Source: Nitrospira sp. (GTDB lineage: Bacteria; Nitrospirota; Nitrospiria; Nitrospirales; Nitrospiraceae). Taken from it: DNA of 64,000 nt. The DNA lies in assembly GCA_018242765.1 (NCBI GenBank), contig JAFEBH010000002.1, positions 372,001-436,000 of the forward strand, in the 5' to 3' direction. How positions within the stretch are numbered: the first letter of the stretch is position 1; every line of letters starts with the position of its first letter. The translations under genes were made by a program, and so were the position numbers. The notes beneath the pieces are model-generated. The model was given only the letters and a program-made list of their open reading frames with translations, had not been told where the DNA came from and searched no databases. Positions 34,542 through 43,670 of this stretch are shown piece after piece.

Positions 34542-35678
34542 ATGAATATCAATGAGTTCAAGGCAGGAAAGTACGAAGAACAGTATGAGTACCAGAGTTT
34601 TTTGCCTACGCCGATCAACCAAGAATGGATCGTTTCTGATTCCAAGACCCTTACGCTTCTGGAAGAAACGAATCGGCTTCTTGGAGAGCTGAACGCATTC
34701 TCTCAGCTCATTCCTGATGTCGACTTCTTCATTCGCATGCATATCACTAAGGAGGCTACAACCTCCAGCCGCATCGAAGGCACGCAAACCAACATTGAAG
34801 AGGCGTTGGTAGGCAAGCTCGATGTTGATCCGGAAAAACGCGATGACTGGCAAGAGGTACACAATTATATCGAGGCCGTCAATTTCGCTATCAAACAGTT
34901 GAGTCATATTCCTTTATCTAACAGACTCTTGCGTGAGACGCACGCAGTGTTGCTACGCGGAGTGCGAGGTAAACACAAGCAACCAGGAGAATTTCGCACG
35001 AGCCAAAACTGGATCGGTGTCAGCCTCAAGCATGCCACGTTTATTCCGCCTCATCATCAGCATGTGCCGAACCTAATGAGCGATCTGGAAAAATTCATAC
35101 ACAACGACCAAATCTATATTCCACACCTGCTCAAGATTGCGCTCATACATTATCAATTTGAGACAATCCACCCGTTCCTAGATGGCAACGGTCGGTTAGG
35201 CCGCTTGCTGATCGTACTGTACTTGGTCAGCTTTGGCCTGCTGCATAAGCCAGCTCTGTATCTCTCCGATTTCTTCGAGCGGCACAAGGGGGAGTATTAT
35301 GATCAGTTGATGGCCGTCCGTACCACCCACAAGCTAGAGGAATGGTTACGATTCTTCTTGCTCGGCATGCGCGAAACCACCGGAATGTCCATCCAAGTAT
35401 TCAAGGACATTCTCGCACTGAAGGAACGTATTGAGCGCGAGCATCTCCCCACATTCCATGTCCGCCGACAAGCCAACGCACAAGCCCTCATGCGATCACT
35501 CTACCGAAACCCGGTGACCACCATTAAAATGGTGACCGACCTCATTCAAGCCCAAACCAACACCGCCGCTGCGCTCATAGACGACTTCGTCAGGCTTGAG
35601 ATACTGAAAGAGTTGACGGGGCAGAGACGTAATCGGCTTTTCATCTTTGAAGACTACGTACGATTGTTCAAACGATAG
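34542..35678 (+). CDS. Fic-family AMPylase with its own inhibitory helix
   Basis: A 378-aa protein. The Fic core has HPFLDGNGRLGR (about 210-221) with catalytic His and phosphate-binding residues intact, so nucleotidyl transfer (usually AMPylation) is expected. The inhibitory motif TTSSRIEGT (about 72-80; S/TxxxEG) lies N-terminal to the core, the class II arrangement. The C-terminus is a winged-helix-like domain (TTIKMVTDLIQAQTNTAAALIDDF) that may bind DNA. More A/T-rich than its neighbours, suggesting horizontal acquisition. No separate antitoxin gene is needed or seen. Confidence 0.93.
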   Translation: MNINEFKAGKYEEQYEYQSFLPTPINQEWIVSDSKTLTLLEETNRLLGELNAFSQLIPDVDFFIRMHITKEATTSSRIEGTQTNIEEALVGKLDVDPEKRDDWQEVHNYIEAVNFAIKQLSHIPLSNRLLRETHAVLLRGVRGKHKQPGEFRTSQNWIGVSLKHATFIPPHHQHVPNLMSDLEKFIHNDQIYIPHLLKIALIHYQFETIHPFLDGNGRLGRLLIVLYLVSFGLLHKPALYLSDFFERHKGEYYDQLMAVRTTHKLEEWLRFFLLGMRETTGMSIQVFKDILALKERIEREHLPTFHVRRQANAQALMRSLYRNPVTTIKMVTDLIQAQTNTAAALIDDFVRLEILKELTGQRRNRLFIFEDYVRLFKR

Positions 35679-35776
35679 CCGGTGCGACGCACCTTTTTGA
35701 AGAACAGGGCACGTTGTAACAGGCGGCTAAACTTGCAGGCAAATGGCTTGGACGGCATCTGAAGCTCGCTGAATAG
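35678..35776 (+). pseudogene. Remnant 3' end of a dienelactone-hydrolase-like gene
   Basis: Starting within the fic stop codon, the translation reads AGATHLFEEQGTL, stop (TAA), QAAKLAGKWLGRHLKLAE, stop. It aligns with the last 32 residues of the hydrolase at 33715-34365 (GATHLFEEPGTLEQVAEHAGKWF) but is clearly diverged. No start, one internal stop: a pseudogene fragment. Confidence 0.75.
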
Positions 35777-36241
35777 CTGGAAGGCTGAGAAGCTTCTGGT
35801 CTGGAAAAGGATAATTCTTCAGGCGGATGCACGTTCCCATTCTCTGGCACGGGCAGTGAAGGCGTCCTTGTATTTGGGTCAATCATGCAGCGTCGCTGAA
35901 TCAAAATCAGCGCCGTTCGGCCACACCAGGGTTTTTATCTCCATATCAATGACTGCTCGGTTGAACAGATCGAGACTGAGCAGAGGACCAAAAGCTCACC
36001 GGCTAATATGGGCTTCAGATCAAAATTTGTTCCGTATTATCGGAAAATTGCACTCGCAGCGTGTAAGGCTCAACAACTTCAGGGGTTCGCGCTTGATAAA
36101 TCGGATGGCTCATGCGGACTTTAGGCAAACATGGTTGGAACGAACGATTTAAGTTCTTGCAATACGCTTGAGTGCAGAAACCTACATGCTGCTGATGCCG
36201 CACGTGGTCCGAAATGGGAGCAATAGTCCTCGAATTACGAC
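35777..36241. other. Gene-free stretch
   Basis: 465 bp without a credible gene on either strand. Possibly decayed sequence of the accessory region; nothing recognisable in six frames. Confidence 0.4.
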
Positions 36242-37453
36242 TCATCCGCCCGACATCTCCCAGAGGCACATTCGAATGATTCGAATCTGGTCCTTCGCAG
36301 GATCGATATCGAATTTCTCGTGATACTCTAGATACTCCGGACAGAATTCGAGATTGCCTGATTTACCATGAAGGAGTCGATTTCTCATATCCAAGAGAAG
36401 GCGTGTGCGGATACGGACTCGATCAATCTCCTCGGCATGCCTTTCCACACCCGCCAAAATGCTCTTTCTCATTGAATCCTTTTTACCAAAAAGAGCATCG
36501 AGGGCAATGGCATTGTGCAGAAAACCCATCCTACCGATAGGTAGCCATCCGGCAGCAATGTACTCCAATGCGACTTGAATCTTTTGGTTAGCCGCTTGAT
36601 TCACGAGAAGGCCGGCTATCATTTTCAGCATCGGAAGGTTTACAGCGATTGCGCCCAATCCCTCCGGTAGTTGAGGCGGGCGATACCAGATTGTGCATTT
36701 CCCATCCTGCCGAATTGCCACATGCCCTTGGGGCAATCTAGACCGCGTGTGGGTGAAGAAACGTGACATAGGGAAGTCCATCGCCATAGAAAGCGCCCCT
36801 AAAAAAGCCTGTTTCACGCTTTCAGCTCGGGCATGGCTTCCCTCAAAAACTCCTAACCAGGCATCAGTGGACCGCACAGGCCATGAAGGGTGTTTCCCAT
36901 CAAACGGAGGATATTGGTTGCCCAGCAAACTTATCTGGAATCTGTCGAATCGACTAAGGGCCGTATCCAAGTCCGAAGCTCCTGGAACAAGAAATAGTCG
37001 GCCTGAAACGATCTCGTCAGAAAGCTGTACTTCTGGGAGAGGCAGGAGATAGGCCATTTTTTGTCTGGAATTATTCAAGCAGGTGTGAAGTTGAAACGAC
37101 ATTATTTCTATGGCGCCATCATTGGCGAGAGCGAGCAATGATTGATCTTCCCCAAGAGCAGAGAATACTTTTTCAGGCCCCAATACGGAAATGCTGTTCC
37201 TAGCAAAGTCGGTTAAGAGGCGTGACACTGTTTCTACGGATTGTTCGTCAAAGATAGGGGAATGTTGTCGAATCACGTCAATGGCCGTCTGTTGAAGTGA
37301 CCTCCGTTTAATGAACAGTGTAAACACGGCGCTTCCGGACAGACCATAGTTGCCTGACTCATGCCACAGGAACTGAATGGTGTCTTCTTTTTCGGATCCA
37401 GCCAGTCGAAAAGACGCCAGAAGGCTTTTAGTGATCAGGCTTGTTGAATCCAT
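36242..37453 (-). CDS. Apea/HEPN-like protein
   Basis: A 403-aa soluble protein. The first 240 residues are unrecognised. The C-terminal part (ALEYIAAGWLPIGRMGFLHNAIALDALFG, then RTRLLLDMRNRLLHGKSG) matches the layout of Apea-like HEPN domains, with an R-x4-H motif (RNRLLH, about 365-370), the RNase signature of the HEPN superfamily. HEPN proteins are frequent in toxin and abortive-infection systems. There is no obvious antitoxin; the SNF2 helicase is the upstream neighbour on this strand. The family call is by motif only. Confidence 0.65.
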   Translation of the reverse strand: MDSTSLITKSLLASFRLAGSEKEDTIQFLWHESGNYGLSGSAVFTLFIKRRSLQQTAIDVIRQHSPIFDEQSVETVSRLLTDFARNSISVLGPEKVFSALGEDQSLLALANDGAIEIMSFQLHTCLNNSRQKMAYLLPLPEVQLSDEIVSGRLFLVPGASDLDTALSRFDRFQISLLGNQYPPFDGKHPSWPVRSTDAWLGVFEGSHARAESVKQAFLGALSMAMDFPMSRFFTHTRSRLPQGHVAIRQDGKCTIWYRPPQLPEGLGAIAVNLPMLKMIAGLLVNQAANQKIQVALEYIAAGWLPIGRMGFLHNAIALDALFGKKDSMRKSILAGVERHAEEIDRVRIRTRLLLDMRNRLLHGKSGNLEFCPEYLEYHEKFDIDPAKDQIRIIRMCLWEMSGG

Positions 37454-37545
37454 GGCCTTGTAGCTGATTGAGGTATTACCGGATGAGTAGGTGGCTCATC
37501 AAATAAGCTCCCTTGCGCGCAGGAGAAAGGCAGACAGAGTAAATG

Positions 37546-37636
37546 CGAGCACAAGCTACTTTGACTGGTCGTATTAATCCTCACGTCAGGATTGATCGAT
37601 GTCTCGTAGGTATCTTGTGTGCCCAGCACCACCGTC
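37546..37636 (-). pseudogene. Remnant 3' end of an adenylylsulfate-kinase-like gene
   Basis: The minus-strand translation GSTVVLGTQDTYETSINPDV followed by RINTTSQS aligns with SSTVPGLQDSYESPTHPEV followed by RIDTTQLS of the intact kinase gene at 41638-42195. A stop lies just upstream and no start exists. It sits immediately downstream of the SNF2 helicase, so the helicase lies between the intact gene and this diverged end. Confidence 0.7.
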
Positions 37637-37725
37637 GAGCCTCTTTAAACGTGGGGCACTGTTCTGCAGATTGATACAGAGACAGTCGCCAGCTCTCTGA
37701 GCCAGAAGGGCGACAATCCACAAGA

Positions 37726-40700
37726 TCAGGCACCTGGCGAAAGCAGGAAGTCGATATCGGCCTTCGTCAGTACACCCTGCCCTGAGCCTCGCACCGCGCC
37801 GGCCATGACTGCGTCGTACAACTCGAGCTTCCGTTGCTTCAGAGCCATCATTTTCTCTTCGATGCTGTGTCGCATGAGAATCCGCACGATCGTGACGGTC
37901 TGCTGCTGCCCGATGCGATGCGCACGATCCGAGGCCTGACGCTCCACCGCCGGATTCCACCAGGGATCTAGATGAAACACATAACTGGCGCGGGTCAGAT
38001 TCAGTCCTTGCCCTCCCGCTTTCAGGCTCAAGAGAAAGACATCGGGCTGGTCACCGGTTTGAAAGGCCTTCACGCGGGCTTTGCGTGCAGCCGATGCGGT
38101 GGATCCGTCCAATCGGTGATACGGCAATCCATGCTGGATGCATGCTTCCTGCACCAGATCTAAAAAGCTGGTGAACTGAGAAAATACCAAGGCACTGTGC
38201 CCTTCCTCCCGTAATACGTTTAATCGTTCCATGAGAAAGCCGAGCTTGGGGGAGCGCTCCTCCGGTTGTTTCGTGAGGAGTCGTGGCGAAAGACAGACCT
38301 GCCGAAGCTTGAGGATGGCTGTGAGGGCAATGAACTGCGCCTGTCCGGACGTCTTGCTGCGATAAGCCTCGTCGATCGTTGAGCGGACTTGTTCGACCGT
38401 CTGTTGATAGAGCGCCTTTTGGCGATCGGTCAACTCCAGAAACACCTCATGCTCAATTTTCGGAGGTAAGTCCTGAAGAATCTCGGCCTTAGTCCGCCGC
38501 AGAACAAAGGGCCTCGTCCGGCGCAACACCCGATCAAGCGCAGGACCCGAGAGGCGTTTCACGTCCGTCTTGAATCGATCGCTTTCGCCCAAGAGCCCAG
38601 GCACGCAGAGGTCGATCACGGAAAAATACTCGCCGAGATGATTTTCCAGCGGGGTACCGGTCAGCGCGATCTTGAAACGTCCCTTGAGTCGTCGGACTGC
38701 GCCCGTCGTGTCTGCTTGAATGTTCTTCACCGCCTGGGCCTCATCGAAGACGATCACGTGGAACGTCGTCTGCTCCAAGGCATCGATGTCCCGGCGGGCC
38801 AGCCCATAGGTCGTGAGCACAATCTCACCGTCTCCGGCCTCGAACGTCCGCTCGCTCCCGCTATACACATGAACCTTGAACTCCGGCGCGAACCGGGCCA
38901 ACTCTTGCTCCCAATTGAAGAGCAGGCTCGTCGGCACCACGACCAGGTGAGGGCCCTTCACCCCGCGCGCTGCCTCAAGGCATCCTTCTCTGATGGCCGC
39001 CAACAGACAGATGGTTTGGATGGTCTTGCCCAGACCCATATCGTCGGCCAAACAGGCGCCGAATCGATGGGCATAGAGAAACGCCAACCAGGCATAGCCG
39101 TCATGCTGGTAGGGGCGTAACATCGCGTGAAGTCCATTCGGTAACGGCGGCTTGTCGATCCGCACAAATCCCAGCAAGCCCGCCAGCACAGCCTCATCTT
39201 CAGCCGGCAGCGACACGTGGATCCCTTGTTCACGAAGCGCGAGCCAATCAAGGATCTGCAACCGGGGCACCCGTACAACCTGCGTCGAATCCCGATTCGC
39301 CTGGGCGTCTCCGGTCAGGTCGAAGATCGCTCGTAGCCGTTCCATGCTTGGGCCGTCCAGGACCCGTAGCCCGCCCTCACTCTCGATGAGGCCGCCCCGC
39401 TGCAAGACGGTCCTCCACTCATACTCATCAATGACCATCCCATCACAACGGATCTCCGGCCGGATCTCGAACCAGTCGATTCCGGTCTCCTGTCGATCCT
39501 GATGCCCAACGTGGACGGAACAGTCCCACCGAACGGACTTGAGTGGTTTGTTCTCGTACAGGAGCGTGATTCCCGCTGTCGTCAGCTTTTCCAGAAGGGC
39601 CGGCAATCGTGGAAACAGCACTCGCAAGTCAATCACCATTGCGGCGTACGAGGACATGCCGCGAAATACTTCCGGGCCGAAGATTTCAAAGAGAACCTGA
39701 TACAGTGAACCTTCCCGAAACTTGTCGATCGCCTGCAAACCCCACCACCCTGCTTCGATCTGCAACCGCACATCCAGTCTGGCATACACAGCCAAGTGCT
39801 GTTTCAGCCATCGGGCGGCCTCTAAGCGAACACTCCGTACCCAATCAGTCTGATCCAACGCCGCCTTGATGCGACCGTCTCGTTCTTTCGCCTCACCGAC
39901 GCTCAATAAGGCGAAGAACAACTCGTAGAGGACCGCCTTCCGTTTCTGTGTGCGCAACGGCCCAGATACCGCACGCCCCTGCTCCAACGCGTGAATGAAG
40001 GAAAAGGTCGACGCGCTTGGAGAACCCCACGCCTCACCCTGCCGACATTGGACCTGAAGCATCCATGCAGTCGTTGATACACCGGACTCGTCGGGGAGCG
40101 GCCTGAGGGTCACGCTGTAGACCCGCTCCTCGTCTCCGGATCCACCAGCGGACGAGCGAACCGGCATCTCGTGCCCATCGACAGACAACAATAATAGATC
40201 GCGGAGGGTGTTGTCGGCCTGCTTACGGATCAGATCGATCTGAGCGGATTGAAACTCCTCTCGTGAAACGGTGAATTCCAGCGCATGGTGCAGGCCCTGC
40301 CATCGCCGATGGTTCTCACTCTCCGGTAAGGTGACCGCACAGAAGGCTTCTTCCAGTCCGCTACGATCAGAAGGGAAATCGAACCGTCGGAAGCCATGAC
40401 GCAGTGTCTGAAAAGAAGCCCAACCACCTTCATCCTCCAACAGGAGCAAGCGCCGACCGTTCACGTCAACCACGAAGCTACGAAAACGAACAATCCGATC
40501 GAGCACCGTACCGTCCGCAAGACAGACCGCGCGAATCCTCACCGCATCACCGGAAAGCGCTATCTCTGTCTTGCTTCGGCACACGACCATCGGAGCCCAT
40601 TGAAGGACGAGTGAGTCCCGGCCGACTTTGAGCACGAGGGGGAACTGGCGCTTGACCAAGCCAAGGTAGCGCAACAAGGGATCATCCCCGTAGGTCGATG

Positions 40701-41337
40701 AAAACCAGGACGGATGAAGCAGCGGTCGCAGCTCAGGTGGTAAGGCAGGAGCCCACCCTGCAGACAGTCTCACCCCATTACGGCAGACAGAGAGCTGCGG
40801 ATAGGGCTGGTTTGCGTCGATCACGATTTCATAGCCCGACTCCCGGGTGTTGCCCTTGCTCACACTCGTCTGAATGGGCTCTCCGAGCAACTCGGTTCGG
40901 AGTGTGGCCAGATGGGCTTGTTCCCGATCGGACAATTGGAACGTCTCGGGCACCAGGAGATGTTTGGTGGTGAAACAGGCGCACAGGACATGCTTGCACG
41001 GACACTCGAACTCCCAGGCTGGACAGTCGCAAAATGCCGAGAGATACCCGTCATCCAGAGAGAACACGACTTCGTACAAGATGGTGCCCTGCACCTGGGC
41101 CGTGAGAGTCGCGCCATCCTTGTTCCAGACATAGTGCTGAAGTCGCTGCTGCCGATAGTAATCATACCCTCGAACCACCGATGTTTTCGGGGCCATCGTA
41201 TACACGTCATTGGCGGCAAGGGCACGAAATGCTGCAAGCAGCGCCGCTGCGGCAGGTGCTTGAGCGATGGAGCTCACCGTGGCTTCATAAGGCGGGCTAT
41301 TCGTTTTTCTAAAACGAGACACAGGCTTCTTTCGCAT
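37726..41337 (-). CDS. SNF2-family helicase with a SWIM zinc finger
   Basis: A 1203-aa ATP-dependent DNA translocase. N-terminal SWIM finger CDCPAWEFECPCKH (about 103-117), a long middle region, then the SNF2 core: Walker A DDMGLGKT (about 764), DEAQ box (about 865), LTGTPLENH, and the C-terminal RecA lobe with HRLDGSTASAARKARV, GGQGLNLTRAS and DRAHRIGQQQ. All helicase motifs are intact. Such proteins remodel nucleoprotein; some occur in defence loci, others are housekeeping. It lies between two copies of a kinase 3' end and next to HEPN and Fic genes. Confidence 0.93.
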   Translation of the reverse strand: MRKKPVSRFRKTNSPPYEATVSSIAQAPAAAALLAAFRALAANDVYTMAPKTSVVRGYDYYRQQRLQHYVWNKDGATLTAQVQGTILYEVVFSLDDGYLSAFCDCPAWEFECPCKHVLCACFTTKHLLVPETFQLSDREQAHLATLRTELLGEPIQTSVSKGNTRESGYEIVIDANQPYPQLSVCRNGVRLSAGWAPALPPELRPLLHPSWFSSTYGDDPLLRYLGLVKRQFPLVLKVGRDSLVLQWAPMVVCRSKTEIALSGDAVRIRAVCLADGTVLDRIVRFRSFVVDVNGRRLLLLEDEGGWASFQTLRHGFRRFDFPSDRSGLEEAFCAVTLPESENHRRWQGLHHALEFTVSREEFQSAQIDLIRKQADNTLRDLLLLSVDGHEMPVRSSAGGSGDEERVYSVTLRPLPDESGVSTTAWMLQVQCRQGEAWGSPSASTFSFIHALEQGRAVSGPLRTQKRKAVLYELFFALLSVGEAKERDGRIKAALDQTDWVRSVRLEAARWLKQHLAVYARLDVRLQIEAGWWGLQAIDKFREGSLYQVLFEIFGPEVFRGMSSYAAMVIDLRVLFPRLPALLEKLTTAGITLLYENKPLKSVRWDCSVHVGHQDRQETGIDWFEIRPEIRCDGMVIDEYEWRTVLQRGGLIESEGGLRVLDGPSMERLRAIFDLTGDAQANRDSTQVVRVPRLQILDWLALREQGIHVSLPAEDEAVLAGLLGFVRIDKPPLPNGLHAMLRPYQHDGYAWLAFLYAHRFGACLADDMGLGKTIQTICLLAAIREGCLEAARGVKGPHLVVVPTSLLFNWEQELARFAPEFKVHVYSGSERTFEAGDGEIVLTTYGLARRDIDALEQTTFHVIVFDEAQAVKNIQADTTGAVRRLKGRFKIALTGTPLENHLGEYFSVIDLCVPGLLGESDRFKTDVKRLSGPALDRVLRRTRPFVLRRTKAEILQDLPPKIEHEVFLELTDRQKALYQQTVEQVRSTIDEAYRSKTSGQAQFIALTAILKLRQVCLSPRLLTKQPEERSPKLGFLMERLNVLREEGHSALVFSQFTSFLDLVQEACIQHGLPYHRLDGSTASAARKARVKAFQTGDQPDVFLLSLKAGGQGLNLTRASYVFHLDPWWNPAVERQASDRAHRIGQQQTVTIVRILMRHSIEEKMMALKQRKLELYDAVMAGAVRGSGQGVLTKADIDFLLSPGA

Positions 41338-41472
41338 GGGGCGCCACTATAACGGGCGGAAAAGATCCCCATCAAGTCACGAGCCTCCATCATGCATGAC
41401 GGTTTGTCATGAAAACCGCTGAACCGAGCACCTCGTGAAGCGTCCGAATTCAGAAACGAGCTACGCCTCACC

Positions 41473-41535
41473 ATCCGACAGGCTCACAGCCCTGAGTTTT
41501 ATCGAAGGGCGAACGACGAACGACGAGCGACGGAT
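41473..41535. repeat. Intergenic palindromic repeat (same family as in hsdM/hsdR)
   Basis: CCGACAGGCTCAC at 41475-41487, followed by CCCTGAGTTTTATCGAAGGG (41490-41509) and GCGAACGACGAACGACGAGC. The CCCTGAG plus TCGAAGGG spacing is the same as in the hsd copies, here in its usual intergenic setting. The tail is a short GACGAAC microrepeat. Confidence 0.65.
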
Positions 41536-41637
41536 ATTGTCGCAGCGCCATGTCAGGAGTTGTCGTAGAAGCGTTCATGAACAATGTGGGCTCTTCCTAC
41601 CCTGCCTAGGTTCGCACCATGGTATGGAGAACGGAGA

Positions 41638-42195
41638 TCATGGGAACTGTGGTGTGTGAGCCGAATCCTCCGTGAACATCCCTTTCACAGCTTCCAACAC
41701 GGCTCTCGCTGCATCGATTGCCGAGAGTTGCGTCGTATCGATCCTCACTTCCGGGTGAGTCGGCGATTCATAGGAATCTTGTAGCCCCGGAACGGTCGAC
41801 GATTCGCCACGCTGACCTCGCAAATAGGTCCCCTTGTAATCACGCTGCATCGCGAGTCCCAAGGGACATTCTACTGCGACCTCGATAAACGCAGGGATGA
41901 GGCCTCGAGCGAAGTCCCGGTACGCACGCTTGTTCGCCGTGGCATCGAAGATGACGGTGACACCATGCGCAACCAACCTCGCACCCATGAAGGCCAAGGC
42001 GCGGTAGAAGAGATCCCGTTCGGCCTGCGAATAGGTCGGTGTCGGCGTAAGAATGCGTCTGACTGCATCGGACTCGAGGACTTCGACGGACAACGTCAAC
42101 TGCTCAAGCTGAGGCCGAAGCGCGGCTGTAATGGTGCTCTTGCCCGACGCGGGCAGACCCGTAAGCCAGATAGCAAAAGCTTGCGATCGATTCAT
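41638..42195 (-). CDS. Adenylylsulfate kinase-like protein
   Basis: A 185-aa P-loop kinase of the CysC type: Walker A GLPASGKST (about 16-24), DAVRRIL, FDATANKRAYRDFAR and a lid with YKGTYLRGQRG. It is shorter and more variable than true CysC, and no other sulfate-assimilation gene is nearby. With the adjacent phosphotransferase-like gene it may belong to an unknown modification pathway. The ATG at 42195 is preferred; a GTG at 42213 is possible. Neither has a clear Shine-Dalgarno. Confidence 0.82.
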   Translation of the reverse strand: MNRSQAFAIWLTGLPASGKSTITAALRPQLEQLTLSVEVLESDAVRRILTPTPTYSQAERDLFYRALAFMGARLVAHGVTVIFDATANKRAYRDFARGLIPAFIEVAVECPLGLAMQRDYKGTYLRGQRGESSTVPGLQDSYESPTHPEVRIDTTQLSAIDAARAVLEAVKGMFTEDSAHTPQFP

Positions 42196-42225
42196 AAATA
42201 TTGCTTGGCTCACAGCAAACAGCTG

Positions 42226-42288
42226 TCAGCGTTCGGCGTCTGCGAGGGGCAAGTCCTCGCAGAACTCCTTCTTTCAACTGTACGCTGA
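42226..42288. repeat. Nested intergenic hairpins
   Basis: TCAGCGT (42226) pairs with ACGCTGA (42282). Inside it TGCGAGG (42241) pairs with CCTCGCA (42255-42261). Resembles the TCAGCGGTCAGT-type repeat seen at 19567. It lies between the phosphotransferase and kinase genes. Confidence 0.5.
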
Positions 42289-42309
42289 AAGCCGATCGGT
42301 GTGTGCACA

Positions 42310-43398
42310 TCACACACCGCAATACGCATTCACCCGCCCTGGATCGAAGCGCGGCACGTCGAGTACGTTTTCAATGAAACGAAAGAGACGACGCCGAGTG
42401 TCGATCGATAGATTGGGATACCAGAGCGGACTGGCCACGACCAAGCCGCGAAAGGCAAAGAACGGTGCGGCCGTTTCCGTCACTTCCTTGTCGCCGCTCG
42501 CTTCGATATAGGTCTCCCAAAACAAACGGAAAAGGACCTCGAACGGCCCCTCCAGCTTTCCACGACTGATCAGTGAGTTGAGTAGATAATTGATCGTCAT
42601 CGCGGTGATGTCGTCAGCCGGCTCGCCCCATTCTCCTCGTGACCGATCCAACACCGCGAAATCCATCCCGCTACGGAACAGCACATTATACGGATGGAAG
42701 TCCCCGTGAACCTGTGCAAGTCGATGGGCCTTGTCACGGAGACGCCACCGCCACCGGTTGCAGGCTTCCTCTACCGTTCGCAACAGATCGCCGGTGATAA
42801 AGCCGTAGCGTGCGGGATAGCTGTCGGTCAATCCCATGATGCATTCGCCGTGACCGATCAATTCACGCAGCCGACGCTTGTAGAGATCCGCGTCTCGATG
42901 CTTTTGGGAATGGATCTGTGCCAGGTAACAGGCCAGCGTGCCCGTACGTTGTCGATCCAGCTTGCGGAGCGCCCCACCTTTCATCAATCGCTCAAGATCC
43001 GCATGATAGCTTGCGCCGGCGGTCCATTCGTTCAGCACGAAGAATTCCTGAGCTTCGGCAAGAGAACAAAGCCCCTGCTTGGCATCGAACGCACCGACAT
43101 CCAGCGCCTTCACATGGCGTGGAAGCCGCCCATAGGAATCATAGTCCCACAGCATCGCCTGAGCACGATCAGCCATATGCTCATGCCCGAACGGACCGGG
43201 CTTCATCGTTTCAAGCACGACAGATTGAACTCGACGTCCGACTTGGAACGTCACTTTAACCGGCGTGCCGTACCCATACCGCTTCTGGGCTCCCTTGGAA
43301 CTCTCCTTACCGATAACGCCATAAGACAGTAGCTCGACGTCTGGGCCAAAACGATTCCGCAGATACTGCACCAGCGATTGTTTGCTCAATGTTGGCAT
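42310..43398 (-). CDS. Aminoglycoside phosphotransferase-family kinase
   Basis: A 362-aa protein with the APH/choline-kinase fold: catalytic loop VHGDFHPYNVLF and the metal-binding DRSRGEWGEPADD where APH enzymes have DxD. VLETMKPGPFGHEH replaces the usual N-lobe strand. Its true substrate is unlikely to be an antibiotic. It is on the same strand as the adenylylsulfate-kinase-like gene, 115 bp downstream, suggesting a two-kinase operon. Confidence 0.85.
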   Translation of the reverse strand: MPTLSKQSLVQYLRNRFGPDVELLSYGVIGKESSKGAQKRYGYGTPVKVTFQVGRRVQSVVLETMKPGPFGHEHMADRAQAMLWDYDSYGRLPRHVKALDVGAFDAKQGLCSLAEAQEFFVLNEWTAGASYHADLERLMKGGALRKLDRQRTGTLACYLAQIHSQKHRDADLYKRRLRELIGHGECIMGLTDSYPARYGFITGDLLRTVEEACNRWRWRLRDKAHRLAQVHGDFHPYNVLFRSGMDFAVLDRSRGEWGEPADDITAMTINYLLNSLISRGKLEGPFEVLFRLFWETYIEASGDKEVTETAAPFFAFRGLVVASPLWYPNLSIDTRRRLFRFIENVLDVPRFDPGRVNAYCGV

Positions 43399-43670
43399 AC
43401 CGCAAGACCTCGCAAGTCATGTTCCAGAACCACACTGCAACATACCTGATTGAAGGACGGGCGGAGAGCGAGAACTGTCGCATTGAGCGCCACCTGTCAG
43501 AGCGGTACTGTAGACAAATACCCCATATCAGAATCGGCTGTAATAACTCGGATCATGAAACATCCACCCGTTGCGACTGACCGATACCCTTGAGCCCTTG
43601 TCACGTCGGCATATCGTTTGCGACCGCTGATTCTCAAGAGGACGTGAACTACTCCGATGTGGAGGCTCTC

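Noticed and set aside
34542..41337. Prophage or integrative element with integrase
   Set aside because: No integrase, transposase or structural phage gene is present in or near this stretch, only remnants of gene ends.
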